NCBI GenBank assembly: GCA_030345135.1
Contig: CP128386.1
Span: forward strand, 5,657,327 to 5,721,326
Origin: Chitinophagaceae bacterium DXS
GTDB taxonomy: Bacteria > Bacteroidota > Bacteroidia > Chitinophagales > Chitinophagaceae
Reading direction: 5' to 3'
Length of the DNA stretch: 64,000 nt
Under the pieces are notes generated by a model. That model had not been told where the DNA came from. It did not search any database and saw only the letters and a program-made list of their open reading frames with translations. This document shows, in pieces, positions 25,906-36,295 of this stretch. The position numbers and the translations under genes were made by a program. The first letter of the stretch is position 1; every line of letters starts with the position of its first letter.

Positions 25906-28900
25906 ATGAGAAAAATGACCTCCGTGCCTTTACTTATATTCTTATGCTTATGCATGAGCGTATATGTACAAGCGCAAACACTCAATGTGAAGGGTAAGAT
26001 TGTTGACAACAATGGAACACCCGTGGGCAATGCCGGTATCCAGGTAAAGAATAAAACTGCCGGCACTGTGTCAAAAGAAGATGGCACATTCACAATTCAC
26101 GTGGCATCAAATGGTACATTAATTGTTTCTGCACTTGGCTTTGCTGAACAGCAGGTTGAAGTTGGCGGAAAAGAGACAGTTGATATTGTTTTAACCAAAG
26201 CCACCAAAGTACTGGATGAGGTTGTTGTTACAGCCCTGGGTATCAGCAGACAAAAGAAATCGCTGGGTTATGCCATTCAGGAAGTAAAAGGCGAACAGCT
26301 TACGCAAAGCAACGAGCAAAACGTACTGAATTCACTATCAGGTAAAGTGGCTGGTGTGCAGATCACAGGCGCCAGTGGTGCTGTCGGTTCAAGCTCCAGG
26401 ATCGTATTACGTGGTAATAGTTCATTGGGTGGAAACAACCAACCATTGTTTGTTATTGATGGTGTGCCGGTGAGCAACTTCGCCACTAACCTTGGTTCAG
26501 GTGGTGCTGTGGATTATGGCAACGCTATCGCTGAAGTTGATCCTAACAACATTGCTTCGATCTCCGTGCTGAAAGGTGCGAATGCTGCAGCGTTGTACGG
26601 ACAACAAGCCGGTAACGGTGTGGTATTGATCACAACAAAAGATGGCAAAGGTGCAGGTAAGAAGATGTCGCTGAGTTATTCCGGTGGGTTCTCAATTGAG
26701 AATCCTTATATCTTACCAAAATTCCAGAACCAGTATGGTCAGGGAACTTACGGTGAAGAATATATGTGGAAACAATACCAGGCAGGGGAATTAAGCCTTT
26801 CTGATATTGGTGCCAATACCAGCCTCGATCCAAAAAGTTATCAGGACTGGGCACAGGGTGTTGGCTTTTCTTATTTGGATGGTTTAGGAAATGGAACTAA
26901 CGATGGTGTTGACGAAAGCTGGGGACCAAGACTGGATGCGGGTTTGCTTATTCCGCAATACAACAGTCCGTTGGATGCAAATGGAAACAGGATCGCTACT
27001 CCGTGGGTCTCTCATCCAAACAACATCCGCGATTTCTTTACAACAGGTTTTACAATGGATAACTCAGTTGCATTGTCAACCAGTTCTGATAAGGGCAATA
27101 CGCGTCTTGCGTTGAGCAACCAGAGACAACAAGGTGCCATTCCTAATACAGATCAGAACAGGTACACCATTCAGCTGAATACTACACAGAACTTCACCAA
27201 TAGGTTTAAAATAAACACAAACGTGAACTATGTTAGAACCGAGAACAACAACCTTGTTGGTCAGGGTTATAACGGTAACAACCCCATGCAGTCAATCATG
27301 GGCTGGTTTGGTCGCCAGGTTGATATGAAAGACCTGAAAGCCAACTGGCAGAAAGAGTTTAACGGAGGTTTCCCATACAACTGGAACAGCAACTTCCACG
27401 ATAATCCTTTCTTTAACGTATACAACAATACACATTCACGTTACAAAGACAGGATGTACGGTAACGTAAATCTTACTTACCAGTTTAGCAAATGGTTTAA
27501 TACAATGGTTCGTGTGGGTGATGACTGGTCAACTGAGGTTCGTAAGGAGATCAGTGTAAATAAAACCAATTCTACTTCTATCAGTAAATCTGAAAGAACA
27601 TGGGGCGGTGGTAGCTTCAGACAAAATCAGTATAACCTGAACACATTAAACGCCGACCTTATTTTCTCTGGTAGTGGTAACATCACAAAAGACATCTCTC
27701 TTAACTATACTGCCGGTGCAAACTATCAAAGCTATAAGCAAGTATATAGCCAGCTGGGTGCTGATCAGTTAACTGTACCAAACGTATTTACGATCAGCAA
27801 TGCAAAAGGTTCGCCTGTTACCGGTATGGCAACAAGCCGCTGGCGCTCTAACAGTGTGTTCGGACAAGCATCGTTGGGTTATAAATCATGGTTATACCTT
27901 GATCTTACAGCGAGAAATGACTGGAGTTCTACATTGCCTGAAGGTAACTGGTCTTACTTCTATCCTTCTGCAAGTTTAAGCTGGGTATTCACGAATGTGT
28001 TAAATATAAACCCGTCAATATTAAGCTATGGTAAATTAAGAACCAGTGTTGCGGGTGTGGGTAAGGGTGGCCCCAATCCTTACTCTACTTATGGTACGTA
28101 CGGCGCTAATGCTTCTGGTTACAATGGTGTTACGCTGTATAGTATCTCAAGTACTTTGCCTCCACTGAACCTGATGCCTGAAAAAGCAACAAGTAGCGAA
28201 GTTGGTTTGGAGTTACAGTTCCTGAATGGCAGATTAGGATTGGATGCGACTTATTACGAGAAAGTAACAAAGAACCAGATCATGACTGTTGATGTATCAG
28301 GTGCATCTGGCTTCGTAAAATCACAGATCAATGCCGGTGAAATTCAAAATAAAGGTGTTGAGTTACAGTTGAATCTTGGTTTGTTGCGTTCTGCAAAGGG
28401 GCTTAACTGGGATATGAACATCAACTGGGCTAAGAACTCCAACAAGGTTACCAAATTGTATGAAGATCCCGTTACAGGACAAAAAATTGCGTCTTACGCA
28501 ATTACTTCTATCTGGAGCAGAACAATCGATGCCATCCCTGGTCAGGCTTATGGTGTGATAAGAGGCGGAACTTTCGTGCGTGATGCGAATGGCGCCATCG
28601 TGGTGAACGATAACGGTATGCCTAAATATGATGCTACACCAAAACCTGTTGGAAACATTACACCGGATTGGATTGGCGGTGTTAGCAATACATTTACTTA
28701 TAAGAATTTCCGCTTCAGCTTTTTAGTGGATGCACGCATGGGTGGTGACATCTTCAGCGTTACGCAATGGTTCGGTCTGCAGTCTGGTGTATTGCAACCA
28801 ACTGTTGATGGTGGTATACGTGAGAATGGTGTTGTTGCTGGTCAGAACGTGTTTACAGATGAGAAATTTGTAACTGCTGACGGTAAAACAAATACTGCCC

Positions 28901-29220
28901 GTGTTAATGCAAGAGATTTCTTCCAGAGCTTATGGGATGGTAGCGAAAAAGCAATTATTGACGCTAGTTATATTAAGCTTAGACAAATTGAATTTGGTTA
29001 CACACTTCCTGCAAAAGTTACCAGCAAATTGGGTTGGTTAAAAGGTGCAGGCATTTCATTGTTCGCTCACAACGTTGCGTTGTTGTATACCTCAAAAAGC
29101 AATCTGGCGCACATTGATCCTGAGACCGGATTTGGTGTAGGTAATGATGGTCTTGGTGCTGAGCAATACCAGATTCCTTCCAACAGAAGTATCGGTGTTA
29201 AACTGAATATCAATCTGTAA
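25906..29220 (+). CDS. SusC/RagA-family TonB-linked outer-membrane transporter
   Basis: A 1104-residue outer-membrane protein. Signal peptide ends near YVQAQ (residue 24), then a carboxypeptidase-D-like beta domain (about 25-105), a TonB-box/plug region starting at VLDEVVVTALGI, the plug with FVIDGVPV and GANAAALYGQQAGNGVVLITTK, and a 22-strand barrel to the C-terminus. With the SusD partner 31 bases downstream it forms a lidded importer for oligomers too large for porins. RagAB-type relatives import peptides. Its place beside the hydroxyproline genes and AraC regulator suggests a Hyp-rich glycopeptide or peptide substrate (inference). Confidence 0.92.
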   Translation: MRKMTSVPLLIFLCLCMSVYVQAQTLNVKGKIVDNNGTPVGNAGIQVKNKTAGTVSKEDGTFTIHVASNGTLIVSALGFAEQQVEVGGKETVDIVLTKATKVLDEVVVTALGISRQKKSLGYAIQEVKGEQLTQSNEQNVLNSLSGKVAGVQITGASGAVGSSSRIVLRGNSSLGGNNQPLFVIDGVPVSNFATNLGSGGAVDYGNAIAEVDPNNIASISVLKGANAAALYGQQAGNGVVLITTKDGKGAGKKMSLSYSGGFSIENPYILPKFQNQYGQGTYGEEYMWKQYQAGELSLSDIGANTSLDPKSYQDWAQGVGFSYLDGLGNGTNDGVDESWGPRLDAGLLIPQYNSPLDANGNRIATPWVSHPNNIRDFFTTGFTMDNSVALSTSSDKGNTRLALSNQRQQGAIPNTDQNRYTIQLNTTQNFTNRFKINTNVNYVRTENNNLVGQGYNGNNPMQSIMGWFGRQVDMKDLKANWQKEFNGGFPYNWNSNFHDNPFFNVYNNTHSRYKDRMYGNVNLTYQFSKWFNTMVRVGDDWSTEVRKEISVNKTNSTSISKSERTWGGGSFRQNQYNLNTLNADLIFSGSGNITKDISLNYTAGANYQSYKQVYSQLGADQLTVPNVFTISNAKGSPVTGMATSRWRSNSVFGQASLGYKSWLYLDLTARNDWSSTLPEGNWSYFYPSASLSWVFTNVLNINPSILSYGKLRTSVAGVGKGGPNPYSTYGTYGANASGYNGVTLYSISSTLPPLNLMPEKATSSEVGLELQFLNGRLGLDATYYEKVTKNQIMTVDVSGASGFVKSQINAGEIQNKGVELQLNLGLLRSAKGLNWDMNINWAKNSNKVTKLYEDPVTGQKIASYAITSIWSRTIDAIPGQAYGVIRGGTFVRDANGAIVVNDNGMPKYDATPKPVGNITPDWIGGVSNTFTYKNFRFSFLVDARMGGDIFSVTQWFGLQSGVLQPTVDGGIRENGVVAGQNVFTDEKFVTADGKTNTARVNARDFFQSLWDGSEKAIIDASYIKLRQIEFGYTLPAKVTSKLGWLKGAGISLFAHNVALLYTSKSNLAHIDPETGFGVGNDGLGAEQYQIPSNRSIGVKLNINL

Positions 29221-29251
29221 TTAGTAAATGAGTTAATTAAACAGAGAAACA

Positions 29252-30712
29252 ATGAAACAAAAATCATCTTATATAATAGCGGCATGTATTGCCGCAGCGG
29301 TGGGGCAGGGTTGTACAAAAGATTTTACACAGATCAACACAAACCCCGATAAGCCTGTAGTGGCGCCAACTACAAACGTGTTTGCTTATGTAGTGGAGGA
29401 TTTTGCTGCTACGTATTTTGATGCCTGGGGTGACATGAACGAGCCTGAAACTTATGGTGGTCACCTTGGTAAGATCCAGTATGTGGATGAGGCAAGATAT
29501 AAATTCAGAACCGGTACAGTAACCAGCTTATGGAACGCCATCTACCGCGACATGAAGAATGCGCAATTAGTAATTGGCCAGGCAGAGAAAGATAAGGCTG
29601 TTAATATGCAGGCCGCAGCATTAACCATCCAGGCGTACATGATGCAGATAGGAACTGACCGCTGGAGAGACATGCCGTTTAGCGATGCGATTAAAGGAGA
29701 TTCCGGTTATATCACACCAAAATATGATACACAAGAAACTATATATCCAGCAATAGTAAATCAACTGAAAAAAGCTGCAGATCTTTTTGCGCAGGCTTCT
29801 GATGATAAACTGGGTGAGGGTGACTTGTTGTTTGCAGGTGATGTAACCAAATGGAGAAAATTCTGTAACTCACTTCGCCTTCGCGTGGCAATCAGACTTT
29901 CAGGCGTTAATTCAGATCTTTCCAAATCAATCATTGAAGAAGTTACGGGCGATGCAGCTAAATACCCTGTGTTTGAAAGCAACGACGATAATGCATTTTT
30001 GATTTGGCCCGGTTCAAAACCTTATATCGAGCCATGGAACAGCGATTCACAAGGAAGAGACGATCACGGTCCGAGCGCACCTTTTATCGATACACTTAAA
30101 AAATATGCCGATCCTCGTTTAAGCTCATTTGCACATCCTGCTCCGGCAGATGGCGAATACAGAGGCGTTGAAATTGGACCGGTTAGCTCTCCTACAATTT
30201 CATTGTATTCAAGAATAGGTACGATCTATCGCGATGTGGCTGCAGGTTTTTCGCCTTTCATGCGTTATTCAGAAGTACAGTTTATCCTGGCTGAAGCAGC
30301 TACAAGGGGATGGAACACACATGGTTTGACCGCTGAACAGGCATACACTAACGGTGTGATGGCTTCAATGGCAGAAAATGGTGTTACGGATGCGAATGAA
30401 ATAAGCGCTTACATGAATGCTACAGGTGTTAAATGGACTGGCAGTGTGAAACAGATTTACATGCAGAAATGGATTGCTTTATTTAAAGACGGACATGAAG
30501 CATGGGCTGAAGAAAGAAGAACGGATTATCCGTTGTTGCCAGCAGCTAAAGGTTCATCTTATCCTGGTCACACACGTCCTCCTTTCCGCTATCCTTACCC
30601 GGTAGAAGAATCTACCTTGAATGGCGGAAACAACGCAACTTTTGGTGCGGATGTGAAAGACAATTTCTGGGGCAAACAAATGTGGTGGGATACACGTAAA
30701 GGTGTTCAATAA
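29252..30712 (+). CDS. SusD/RagB-family substrate-binding lipoprotein
   Basis: A 486-residue surface lipoprotein of the SusD-like_2 group. Lipobox is AVGQGC; the mature protein begins TKDFTQINTNPDKP, typical of this group, and contains TPR-like helices with AALTIQAYMMQIGTDRW and FILAEAATRGW. It caps the SusC channel and binds the substrate. It lies 31 bases after SusC and ends at a terminator (30747). Ligand cannot be predicted; peptides and glycans are both possible for this group. Confidence 0.9.
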   Translation: MKQKSSYIIAACIAAAVGQGCTKDFTQINTNPDKPVVAPTTNVFAYVVEDFAATYFDAWGDMNEPETYGGHLGKIQYVDEARYKFRTGTVTSLWNAIYRDMKNAQLVIGQAEKDKAVNMQAAALTIQAYMMQIGTDRWRDMPFSDAIKGDSGYITPKYDTQETIYPAIVNQLKKAADLFAQASDDKLGEGDLLFAGDVTKWRKFCNSLRLRVAIRLSGVNSDLSKSIIEEVTGDAAKYPVFESNDDNAFLIWPGSKPYIEPWNSDSQGRDDHGPSAPFIDTLKKYADPRLSSFAHPAPADGEYRGVEIGPVSSPTISLYSRIGTIYRDVAAGFSPFMRYSEVQFILAEAATRGWNTHGLTAEQAYTNGVMASMAENGVTDANEISAYMNATGVKWTGSVKQIYMQKWIALFKDGHEAWAEERRTDYPLLPAAKGSSYPGHTRPPFRYPYPVEESTLNGGNNATFGADVKDNFWGKQMWWDTRKGVQ

Positions 30713-30746
30713 GTCTCATGTGTTTGTATATAGATTAAAAGCGCAG

Positions 30747-30770
30747 GCCTCCTTTTCAGGAGGCTTTTTT
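30747..30770 (+). terminator. Rho-independent terminator after SusD
   Basis: GCCTCCT (30747-30753) and AGGAGGC (30758-30764) form a 7-bp stem with a 4-base loop followed by six T. Confidence 0.88.
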
Positions 30771-30786
30771 ATTGGTGGAGGGGATT

Positions 30787-31150
30787 AACCACAGATGGCC
30801 ACAGAGTTTTTTTCACGGAGTAACACGGGGTTGCCACAGAGGCTCAGAAGCACAGAAGAAATCCAGAGGAACAGCGGAGGTTTTAACCATAGATGGCCGC
30901 GGAGTTTTTTTTCACGAGTAACACGGGTAGGCACAGAGGCACAGAAGCACAGAAGAAATCCAGAGGAACAGCGGAGGTTTTAACCACAGATGGGCACGGA
31001 GTTTTTTTTCACGGAGTAACACGGGTAGCCACAGAGGCACAGAAGCACAGAAGAAATCCGGAAGAACAGCGGAGGTTTTAACCACAGATGGGCACGGAGC
31101 TTTTTTCACGGAGTAACACGGGTGGCCACAGAGGCACAGAAGTACAGAGA
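30787..31150 (+). repeat. Tandem array of 97-98-bp units
   Basis: Four units begin with AACCACAGATGG or AACCATAGATGG at 30787, 30885, 30982 and 31080. Each contains a CGGAGTTTTTTTTCACGGAG segment, AACACGGGT, and CACAGAGGCACAGAAGCACAG words, then AGGAACAGCGGAGG. Units are about 90% alike by eye; the last is truncated. Short open frames here are artefacts of the repeat. Confidence 0.9.
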
Positions 31151-31290
31151 AAAATTTTGACAGTGCTTTTTTTATATAATGAGATATAATCCTTTCTTGC
31201 TAATAGTGAAGTCAATAATAACAACAATAATGACTTCATCGATGTTTCGATTCCCTAACCAGCATAAAATCAGTCGATCAAATCTTTGTA

Positions 31291-31371
31291 AAAAACTCTG
31301 TGCTTTTCTGTGAAAAAAACTCCGTGCCCATCTGTGGTTAAATTCAGTGTTTCAGTGCTTCTGTGGCTAAC
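31291..31371 (-). repeat. Inverted copy of the 97-bp repeat unit
   Basis: CTCTGTGCTTTTCTGTG, then AAAAAACTCCGTGCCCATCTG and TTCTGTGGCTAACC are the reverse complement of the unit repeated at 30787-31150. The inverted pair can fold into a large stem. The rest of the gap to 31711 is AT-rich with no gene. Confidence 0.8.
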
Positions 31372-31711
31372 CTTTCCACAACTCATAAATAAATGTATTT
31401 TATACAATTAATATTAAAAACAGTTTAAAAAACAATTTGATGAGCGGTTTTTTAATGTTTTTTTCATTTATTAACTTGCCGGCCTTTGTTTCACCGACAC
31501 ATGGGTTAATATATGTAAAGTAGAGGATAAAAGGGATAAAGGCTATTCTTTGAACAAGGGATAAGTTTGGCATACAAAATTAACTGGCCTTCATCGCGCC
31601 TATGGGGATACGGACGTATAGTCTGGCAAATACCATGTAACCTTTTATTGCACTTTTTTGAAGAATCAAATTTATTTATTGAAATCTAAAAACCAGGGAG
31701 AAGATCTGCTT

Positions 31712-34700
31712 ATGAAACCGCGCACACTAAACATGTTGCAGGTTCTTAAACTAAAAATTGAAAGGTTGTTGTTATGGAACAACGGCAACCGGTATGTGTT
31801 TAAACCTGCCTCACGCAAAATGTCATTCCTCTGTTTACTGAGTTTTTTATTTGTAATGGCCAAAGCCCAAACAAGCAGTTTGCATGGCCGTGTCACAGAG
31901 GAGAATGGAACGCCCGTGGCAAATGCCACAGTGAAATTTAAAAATAAGTCCACTGGCGTTATTACAAAAGACGATGGAACTTTTTCTATTCAGTCAACCG
32001 GAAAAGGAACGCTGGTTGTTTCCGCGCTTGGTTATGCTGATAAAGAAGTAGATATAACGGGCCAGCAAAATCTGGAGATCGTGTTGCCCAAAACTTCAAA
32101 GCAACTGGAAGAAGTTGTGGTTACTGCATTGGGTGTAAAAAGAGAGAAACGGAATCTTACATATAGCACACAGGAAGTCAAAAGTGATGATATCATTAAG
32201 GCCAAAGAGCCGAATCTTGTTAATGCACTTGCCGGTAAGGTTGCAGGCGTGCAGGTGACAAGCTCTTCCGGAACTCCGGGAAGCTCTGCAAGGATAGTGA
32301 TCCGTGGTACTACTTCTATCTTTGGGGATAACCAGGCGTTGATCATTGTTGATGGCATTCCGATCAATAATGATGAGACGGGAAACCTCAATTCTGGTCC
32401 GGGGTCTAACAGGCTTAATGATATTGATCCTTCCATCATCGAAAGTGTGAATGTGCTGAAGGGCGCTGCAGCGACAGCTTTGTATGGTTCTGCCGGTGCC
32501 CGTGGTGTGTTGATGATTACAACAAAAGGTGGCGCGCAGGATAAGAAGCCTACCTTCTCTCTTAGCTCAGACCTTTCTTTTGAAAAGCCGCTTGTGCCTG
32601 AGGTTCAAAGCAAGTATTCACAAGGTGAGAATGGCGTTTATTACAATGGCGAAGATCGGAAAACAAGTAGCTCCTGGGGAGCGCTGATGGATACTTTGAG
32701 AGTAAATGGCGCTCCGGTGAAGAAATATAATCAGATGGACATGTTCTTTAGAACTGGTCTTACCAGCAATACAACTTTCAGCGTGAATGGCGGTGGTGCA
32801 AACTCAAGCTATTTTCTTTCATATGCTTACCTCAATCAAAAAGGTACAGTACCCAATACAGATCTTATCCGCAATTCAGCTTTTGCTAAGTACACAACAA
32901 AAATATACAAGAACCTTACAGCAACTTTCCAGTTAAACTATTCTAATACGAATAATAACAGGATGCCTGAGGGGTATATACTGGAAGCTCCCGTCTGGAC
33001 GATCTATACTGCCCCGGTAAGCTGGAATCCCCTTCCATATTTAAATCCGGATGGAACACAAAGGGTATACCGTTATTCAAGAAACAACCCTTACTGGACG
33101 CTGGATAATATTTATAACAAATCTCTTGTTAACCGCTTTATTCCTGTGTTTACTGTTAACTATACGCCACTCAAATGGCTCACTATTACAGAGCGTTTGG
33201 GAACAGATATGTATACCGAACAGGACAAGTATAAAGAAGCCGTTGGTTCTGCTGCGAATCCGGCTGGAAGAATTATTGAACAGAACCTTAATTTCCGCCA
33301 GTTCAACCATGACCTGATCATTAATGCCAACAAGACGTTCGGGCGGTTTAACGTGAACTTGTTAGCAGGTAATAACATATACTCTAACTACCTGCAAAAA
33401 ATGTATGCGCAAGGTTTGGGCTTGAGTATTGATGGTTTTGATAACATCAGCAACGCCGCAAGCATCAGTTATACAGAGAATCACTACTTAACACGTAAAG
33501 TAGGCTTTTATGCTCAGGCAAATATTGATTACAATAATCTGCTTGCTTTGTCATTGACCGGTCGTTATGACGGTAGTTCGGTTTTAGCCAGGAATAATGC
33601 ATTCTATCCATATGGATCTGCGGCCGGTAGCTTTATATTTTCTGAATTATTTTCGGGTGGATTGAGAAAAGTTGTTAACCTGGCCAAGTTGCGTGTTTCT
33701 TACGCAACAGTTGGTAACGATGGTGTAGGTGCATATTCGCTCTCAACTCCTTTCATGGTAAACAATTTCGGCAATATTACTTTTCCGTACCAGGGCAATT
33801 CAGGCTTTTTGCTGAGTGCCACTCTTGGCAATCCACAGTTGAAAAACGAACGATTGAATGAAGCTGAGATAGGTCTTGAGGCTAAGTTGCTGCAAAACAG
33901 GTTAGGCTTTGAGTTGTCTTATTTCTCCAAGAAAACAGTTGATGGAATTATTCCTGGTGTAGCCATTGCACCTTCAACCGGGTATAATGGAACAACGGTT
34001 AATACTGCCAGCATTGAAAATAAAGGTATTGAGCTGATATTAAATGCAACACCTGTTAGAAGCAAGAATTTCAGCTGGGATCTTATGTTCAACTTTACCA
34101 AGATCAACAACAAAGTACTTGCGATCTATGGAGATACAAAACAACTGGGCAACGGCTTTACGCAAGTGATAGTTGGTCAGCCTTACGGTGTAAAGTACGG
34201 CGGACGTTATGCGCGCACTGCTGACGGAAAATTATTGATCGATGACGGCGGCCTTCCTTTCAGAGCTGATACAGATAGCATTATAGGCAACATTACGCCC
34301 GACTGGCTTGCAGGCTTAAATAATACGTTCCGTTATGGTCCTTTTGCTTTAAGCGTATTTATGGATATGAAGCAGGGTGGGGATATTGAAAATAATGTGG
34401 ATGGCTACGGTTATTTCTATGGAACACCAAAAGTTACTGAAGACCGTGGCATGCGTGTAGTTCAGGGAGTTAAGACTTCAGACGGCAAACCCAATGACAT
34501 TGCAGTTTCCGGCCAGGATTATTACAGAAGGATCAATGGTATAACTGAAGCGGTAATACAGAATGGTACTTATATAAAATTGAGAAGTGTAAGTTTTTCA
34601 TATGATCTGCCACAGAACCTGTTGCGTAAAACGCCTTTGAAGACAGCGGCGATTGTAGTATCCGGAAGAAACTTATGGATCTACAGTCCGCATTTTACCG

Positions 34701-34813
34701 GTGCAGATCCTGAAGTAAGTTCATTTGGTTCATCCAATGGATCACAAGGACTGTATTCATTCTCTACACCAACATCACGTTCTGTAAACTTTACATTGAG
34801 AGTGAGCTTTTAA
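31712..34813 (+). CDS. SusC/RagA-family TonB-linked outer-membrane transporter (second)
   Basis: A 1033-residue SusC-like protein: a long basic N-terminal stretch, then a hydrophobic signal segment (MSFLCLLSFLFVMAKAQ), a carboxypeptidase-D-like domain, the LEEVVVTALGVKREKR junction, plug with LIIVDGIPINN and GAAATALYGSAGARGVLMITTK, and the barrel. The frame is open to a TTG at 31658; the ATG at 31712 is used, and ATG 31820 would begin right at the signal peptide. Its SusD partner follows after 28 bases. With the M1 peptidase downstream it looks like a peptide uptake system. Confidence 0.9.
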   Translation: MKPRTLNMLQVLKLKIERLLLWNNGNRYVFKPASRKMSFLCLLSFLFVMAKAQTSSLHGRVTEENGTPVANATVKFKNKSTGVITKDDGTFSIQSTGKGTLVVSALGYADKEVDITGQQNLEIVLPKTSKQLEEVVVTALGVKREKRNLTYSTQEVKSDDIIKAKEPNLVNALAGKVAGVQVTSSSGTPGSSARIVIRGTTSIFGDNQALIIVDGIPINNDETGNLNSGPGSNRLNDIDPSIIESVNVLKGAAATALYGSAGARGVLMITTKGGAQDKKPTFSLSSDLSFEKPLVPEVQSKYSQGENGVYYNGEDRKTSSSWGALMDTLRVNGAPVKKYNQMDMFFRTGLTSNTTFSVNGGGANSSYFLSYAYLNQKGTVPNTDLIRNSAFAKYTTKIYKNLTATFQLNYSNTNNNRMPEGYILEAPVWTIYTAPVSWNPLPYLNPDGTQRVYRYSRNNPYWTLDNIYNKSLVNRFIPVFTVNYTPLKWLTITERLGTDMYTEQDKYKEAVGSAANPAGRIIEQNLNFRQFNHDLIINANKTFGRFNVNLLAGNNIYSNYLQKMYAQGLGLSIDGFDNISNAASISYTENHYLTRKVGFYAQANIDYNNLLALSLTGRYDGSSVLARNNAFYPYGSAAGSFIFSELFSGGLRKVVNLAKLRVSYATVGNDGVGAYSLSTPFMVNNFGNITFPYQGNSGFLLSATLGNPQLKNERLNEAEIGLEAKLLQNRLGFELSYFSKKTVDGIIPGVAIAPSTGYNGTTVNTASIENKGIELILNATPVRSKNFSWDLMFNFTKINNKVLAIYGDTKQLGNGFTQVIVGQPYGVKYGGRYARTADGKLLIDDGGLPFRADTDSIIGNITPDWLAGLNNTFRYGPFALSVFMDMKQGGDIENNVDGYGYFYGTPKVTEDRGMRVVQGVKTSDGKPNDIAVSGQDYYRRINGITEAVIQNGTYIKLRSVSFSYDLPQNLLRKTPLKTAAIVVSGRNLWIYSPHFTGADPEVSSFGSSNGSQGLYSFSTPTSRSVNFTLRVSF

Positions 34814-34841
34814 ATGATTCTAAACTTACAAAGTGAAAAAA

Positions 34842-36269
34842 ATGAAAGCATTAAAAATATATCTGCCGATTCTTCTGTTGGCAATAACCGGGTGCAAAAA
34901 ATATATCGATGTTAATACTGATCCTAATAATCCAACCAAGGTGCAGGAATCGCTATTGCTTGCCCCGCTTGAAATGGCGATCTCACATGCAATTGATGCC
35001 GGTAGCAGTGTTAGCAGCCAGAGCGCTACTAATTACGGATTTGCCCCAATTCTTATGCAGCATTACACACAGGTGGTTTGCCTTAACCAGCCCGTTCCTA
35101 ACGAAGGGACTTATCTCCTGGTGAATTCACAGGTAGATGGGGACTGGAGCAATGTGTATGTAACCTGTCTGAATAATCTTGCCATATTAAATACCAAGGC
35201 TGAAGCAGATAGCAATTATAACTATTCGGGCATCTCAAAAATTCTTACCGCTTTTTGCCTGGGTGTAGCAACAGATTGGTGGGGTGATGTACCCTATTCA
35301 GAAGCGCTTAAGGGCAGCACTAATTTTACTCCGAAATATGATTCGCAGGAAGAGATCTATAAGAACATTCAATCCTTTCTGGATAATGGTATAAGTGATA
35401 TTGCAAAGAACAAAGGCAAAATACCGGGTTCCGATGATTTCTTTTATGGCGGTGATATGGAAAAATGGACCAGGCTCGCGTACACATTAAAGGCTCGCTT
35501 TTATATGCACCTTACAAAAGCGCCCGGCTACACTGCCACGCAACAGGCAACATTGGCGCTGGCCGCGTTGGACAAAGCTTTGCAATCCAACGACGACAAC
35601 CTAAAGTTTGTTTACACAGGAAGTGCCGGACAGGAAAATCAATGGTACTGGAACTTTAGTTCTACTTCTACACTGGTATTATCTTCCGCATTTGTAGACA
35701 CACTCAAGGCACGTACGGATCCAAGACTGACAATTCTGGTAGCGCCAGCCGCGGCTACGGGCAAGTATAACGGACGCGCGATTGGTACACAGGGTGTTGG
35801 ATCTTTGGAAGATTATTCAATTCCTGGAAATTTATACGCAGCGCCAGCAGCCAATAACTATATTATCAATTACTCTGAAGCTTTGTTTTTAAAAGCCGAA
35901 GCTACGTTGATCAGCTCAGGTGCAGCTGCAGCAGCTCCAATTTATAGACAGGCTATTGAAGCTGATATGGTTAAATCCGGGTTAGATATTACCAGCGGAT
36001 CTGTAACCAGCTATATCAATAGCAGAACAAATATTACGGCTCAAAATGCACTGAGACATATCATAGAAGATAAAGTAATTGCCAATTTTTTGTCGCTGGA
36101 AAACTTCAACGACTGGAGAAGAACAGGCTTCCCTGTGTTACAAAAAGTTCCAAATGCATTGTCCGACATACCGCGCAGGATCATCTATCCTCAACTGGAA
36201 AAAACATCTAACCCTCAGCCGCAGCAAACTGCTAAGCTAACAGACAGGGTTTGGTGGGACGCTCAATAA
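34842..36269 (+). CDS. SusD/RagB-family substrate-binding lipoprotein (second)
   Basis: A 475-residue SusD-like_2 lipoprotein. The signal peptide ends in the lipobox LAITGC and the mature protein begins KKYIDVNTDPNNPTK, characteristic of the group. Interior helices include GVATDWWGDVPYSEALKG, the conserved block that follows the first TPR-like repeats. ATG 34842 is preferred over an in-frame GTG at 34833. It pairs with the SusC protein 28 bases upstream and is closed by the terminator at 36296. Confidence 0.9.
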   Translation: MKALKIYLPILLLAITGCKKYIDVNTDPNNPTKVQESLLLAPLEMAISHAIDAGSSVSSQSATNYGFAPILMQHYTQVVCLNQPVPNEGTYLLVNSQVDGDWSNVYVTCLNNLAILNTKAEADSNYNYSGISKILTAFCLGVATDWWGDVPYSEALKGSTNFTPKYDSQEEIYKNIQSFLDNGISDIAKNKGKIPGSDDFFYGGDMEKWTRLAYTLKARFYMHLTKAPGYTATQQATLALAALDKALQSNDDNLKFVYTGSAGQENQWYWNFSSTSTLVLSSAFVDTLKARTDPRLTILVAPAAATGKYNGRAIGTQGVGSLEDYSIPGNLYAAPAANNYIINYSEALFLKAEATLISSGAAAAAPIYRQAIEADMVKSGLDITSGSVTSYINSRTNITAQNALRHIIEDKVIANFLSLENFNDWRRTGFPVLQKVPNALSDIPRRIIYPQLEKTSNPQPQQTAKLTDRVWWDAQ

Positions 36270-36295
36270 TTGACCGACAAAAACGGTCATTCTAC

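Noticed and set aside
30795-31109. Short open frames on both strands in the gap after the first SusD gene
   Set aside because: They are produced by the 97-bp tandem repeat; translations repeat the same words and have no family resemblance or start context.
30787-31150. CRISPR array
   Set aside because: The 97-bp units are tandem without distinct spacers, and no cas gene is present in the window.
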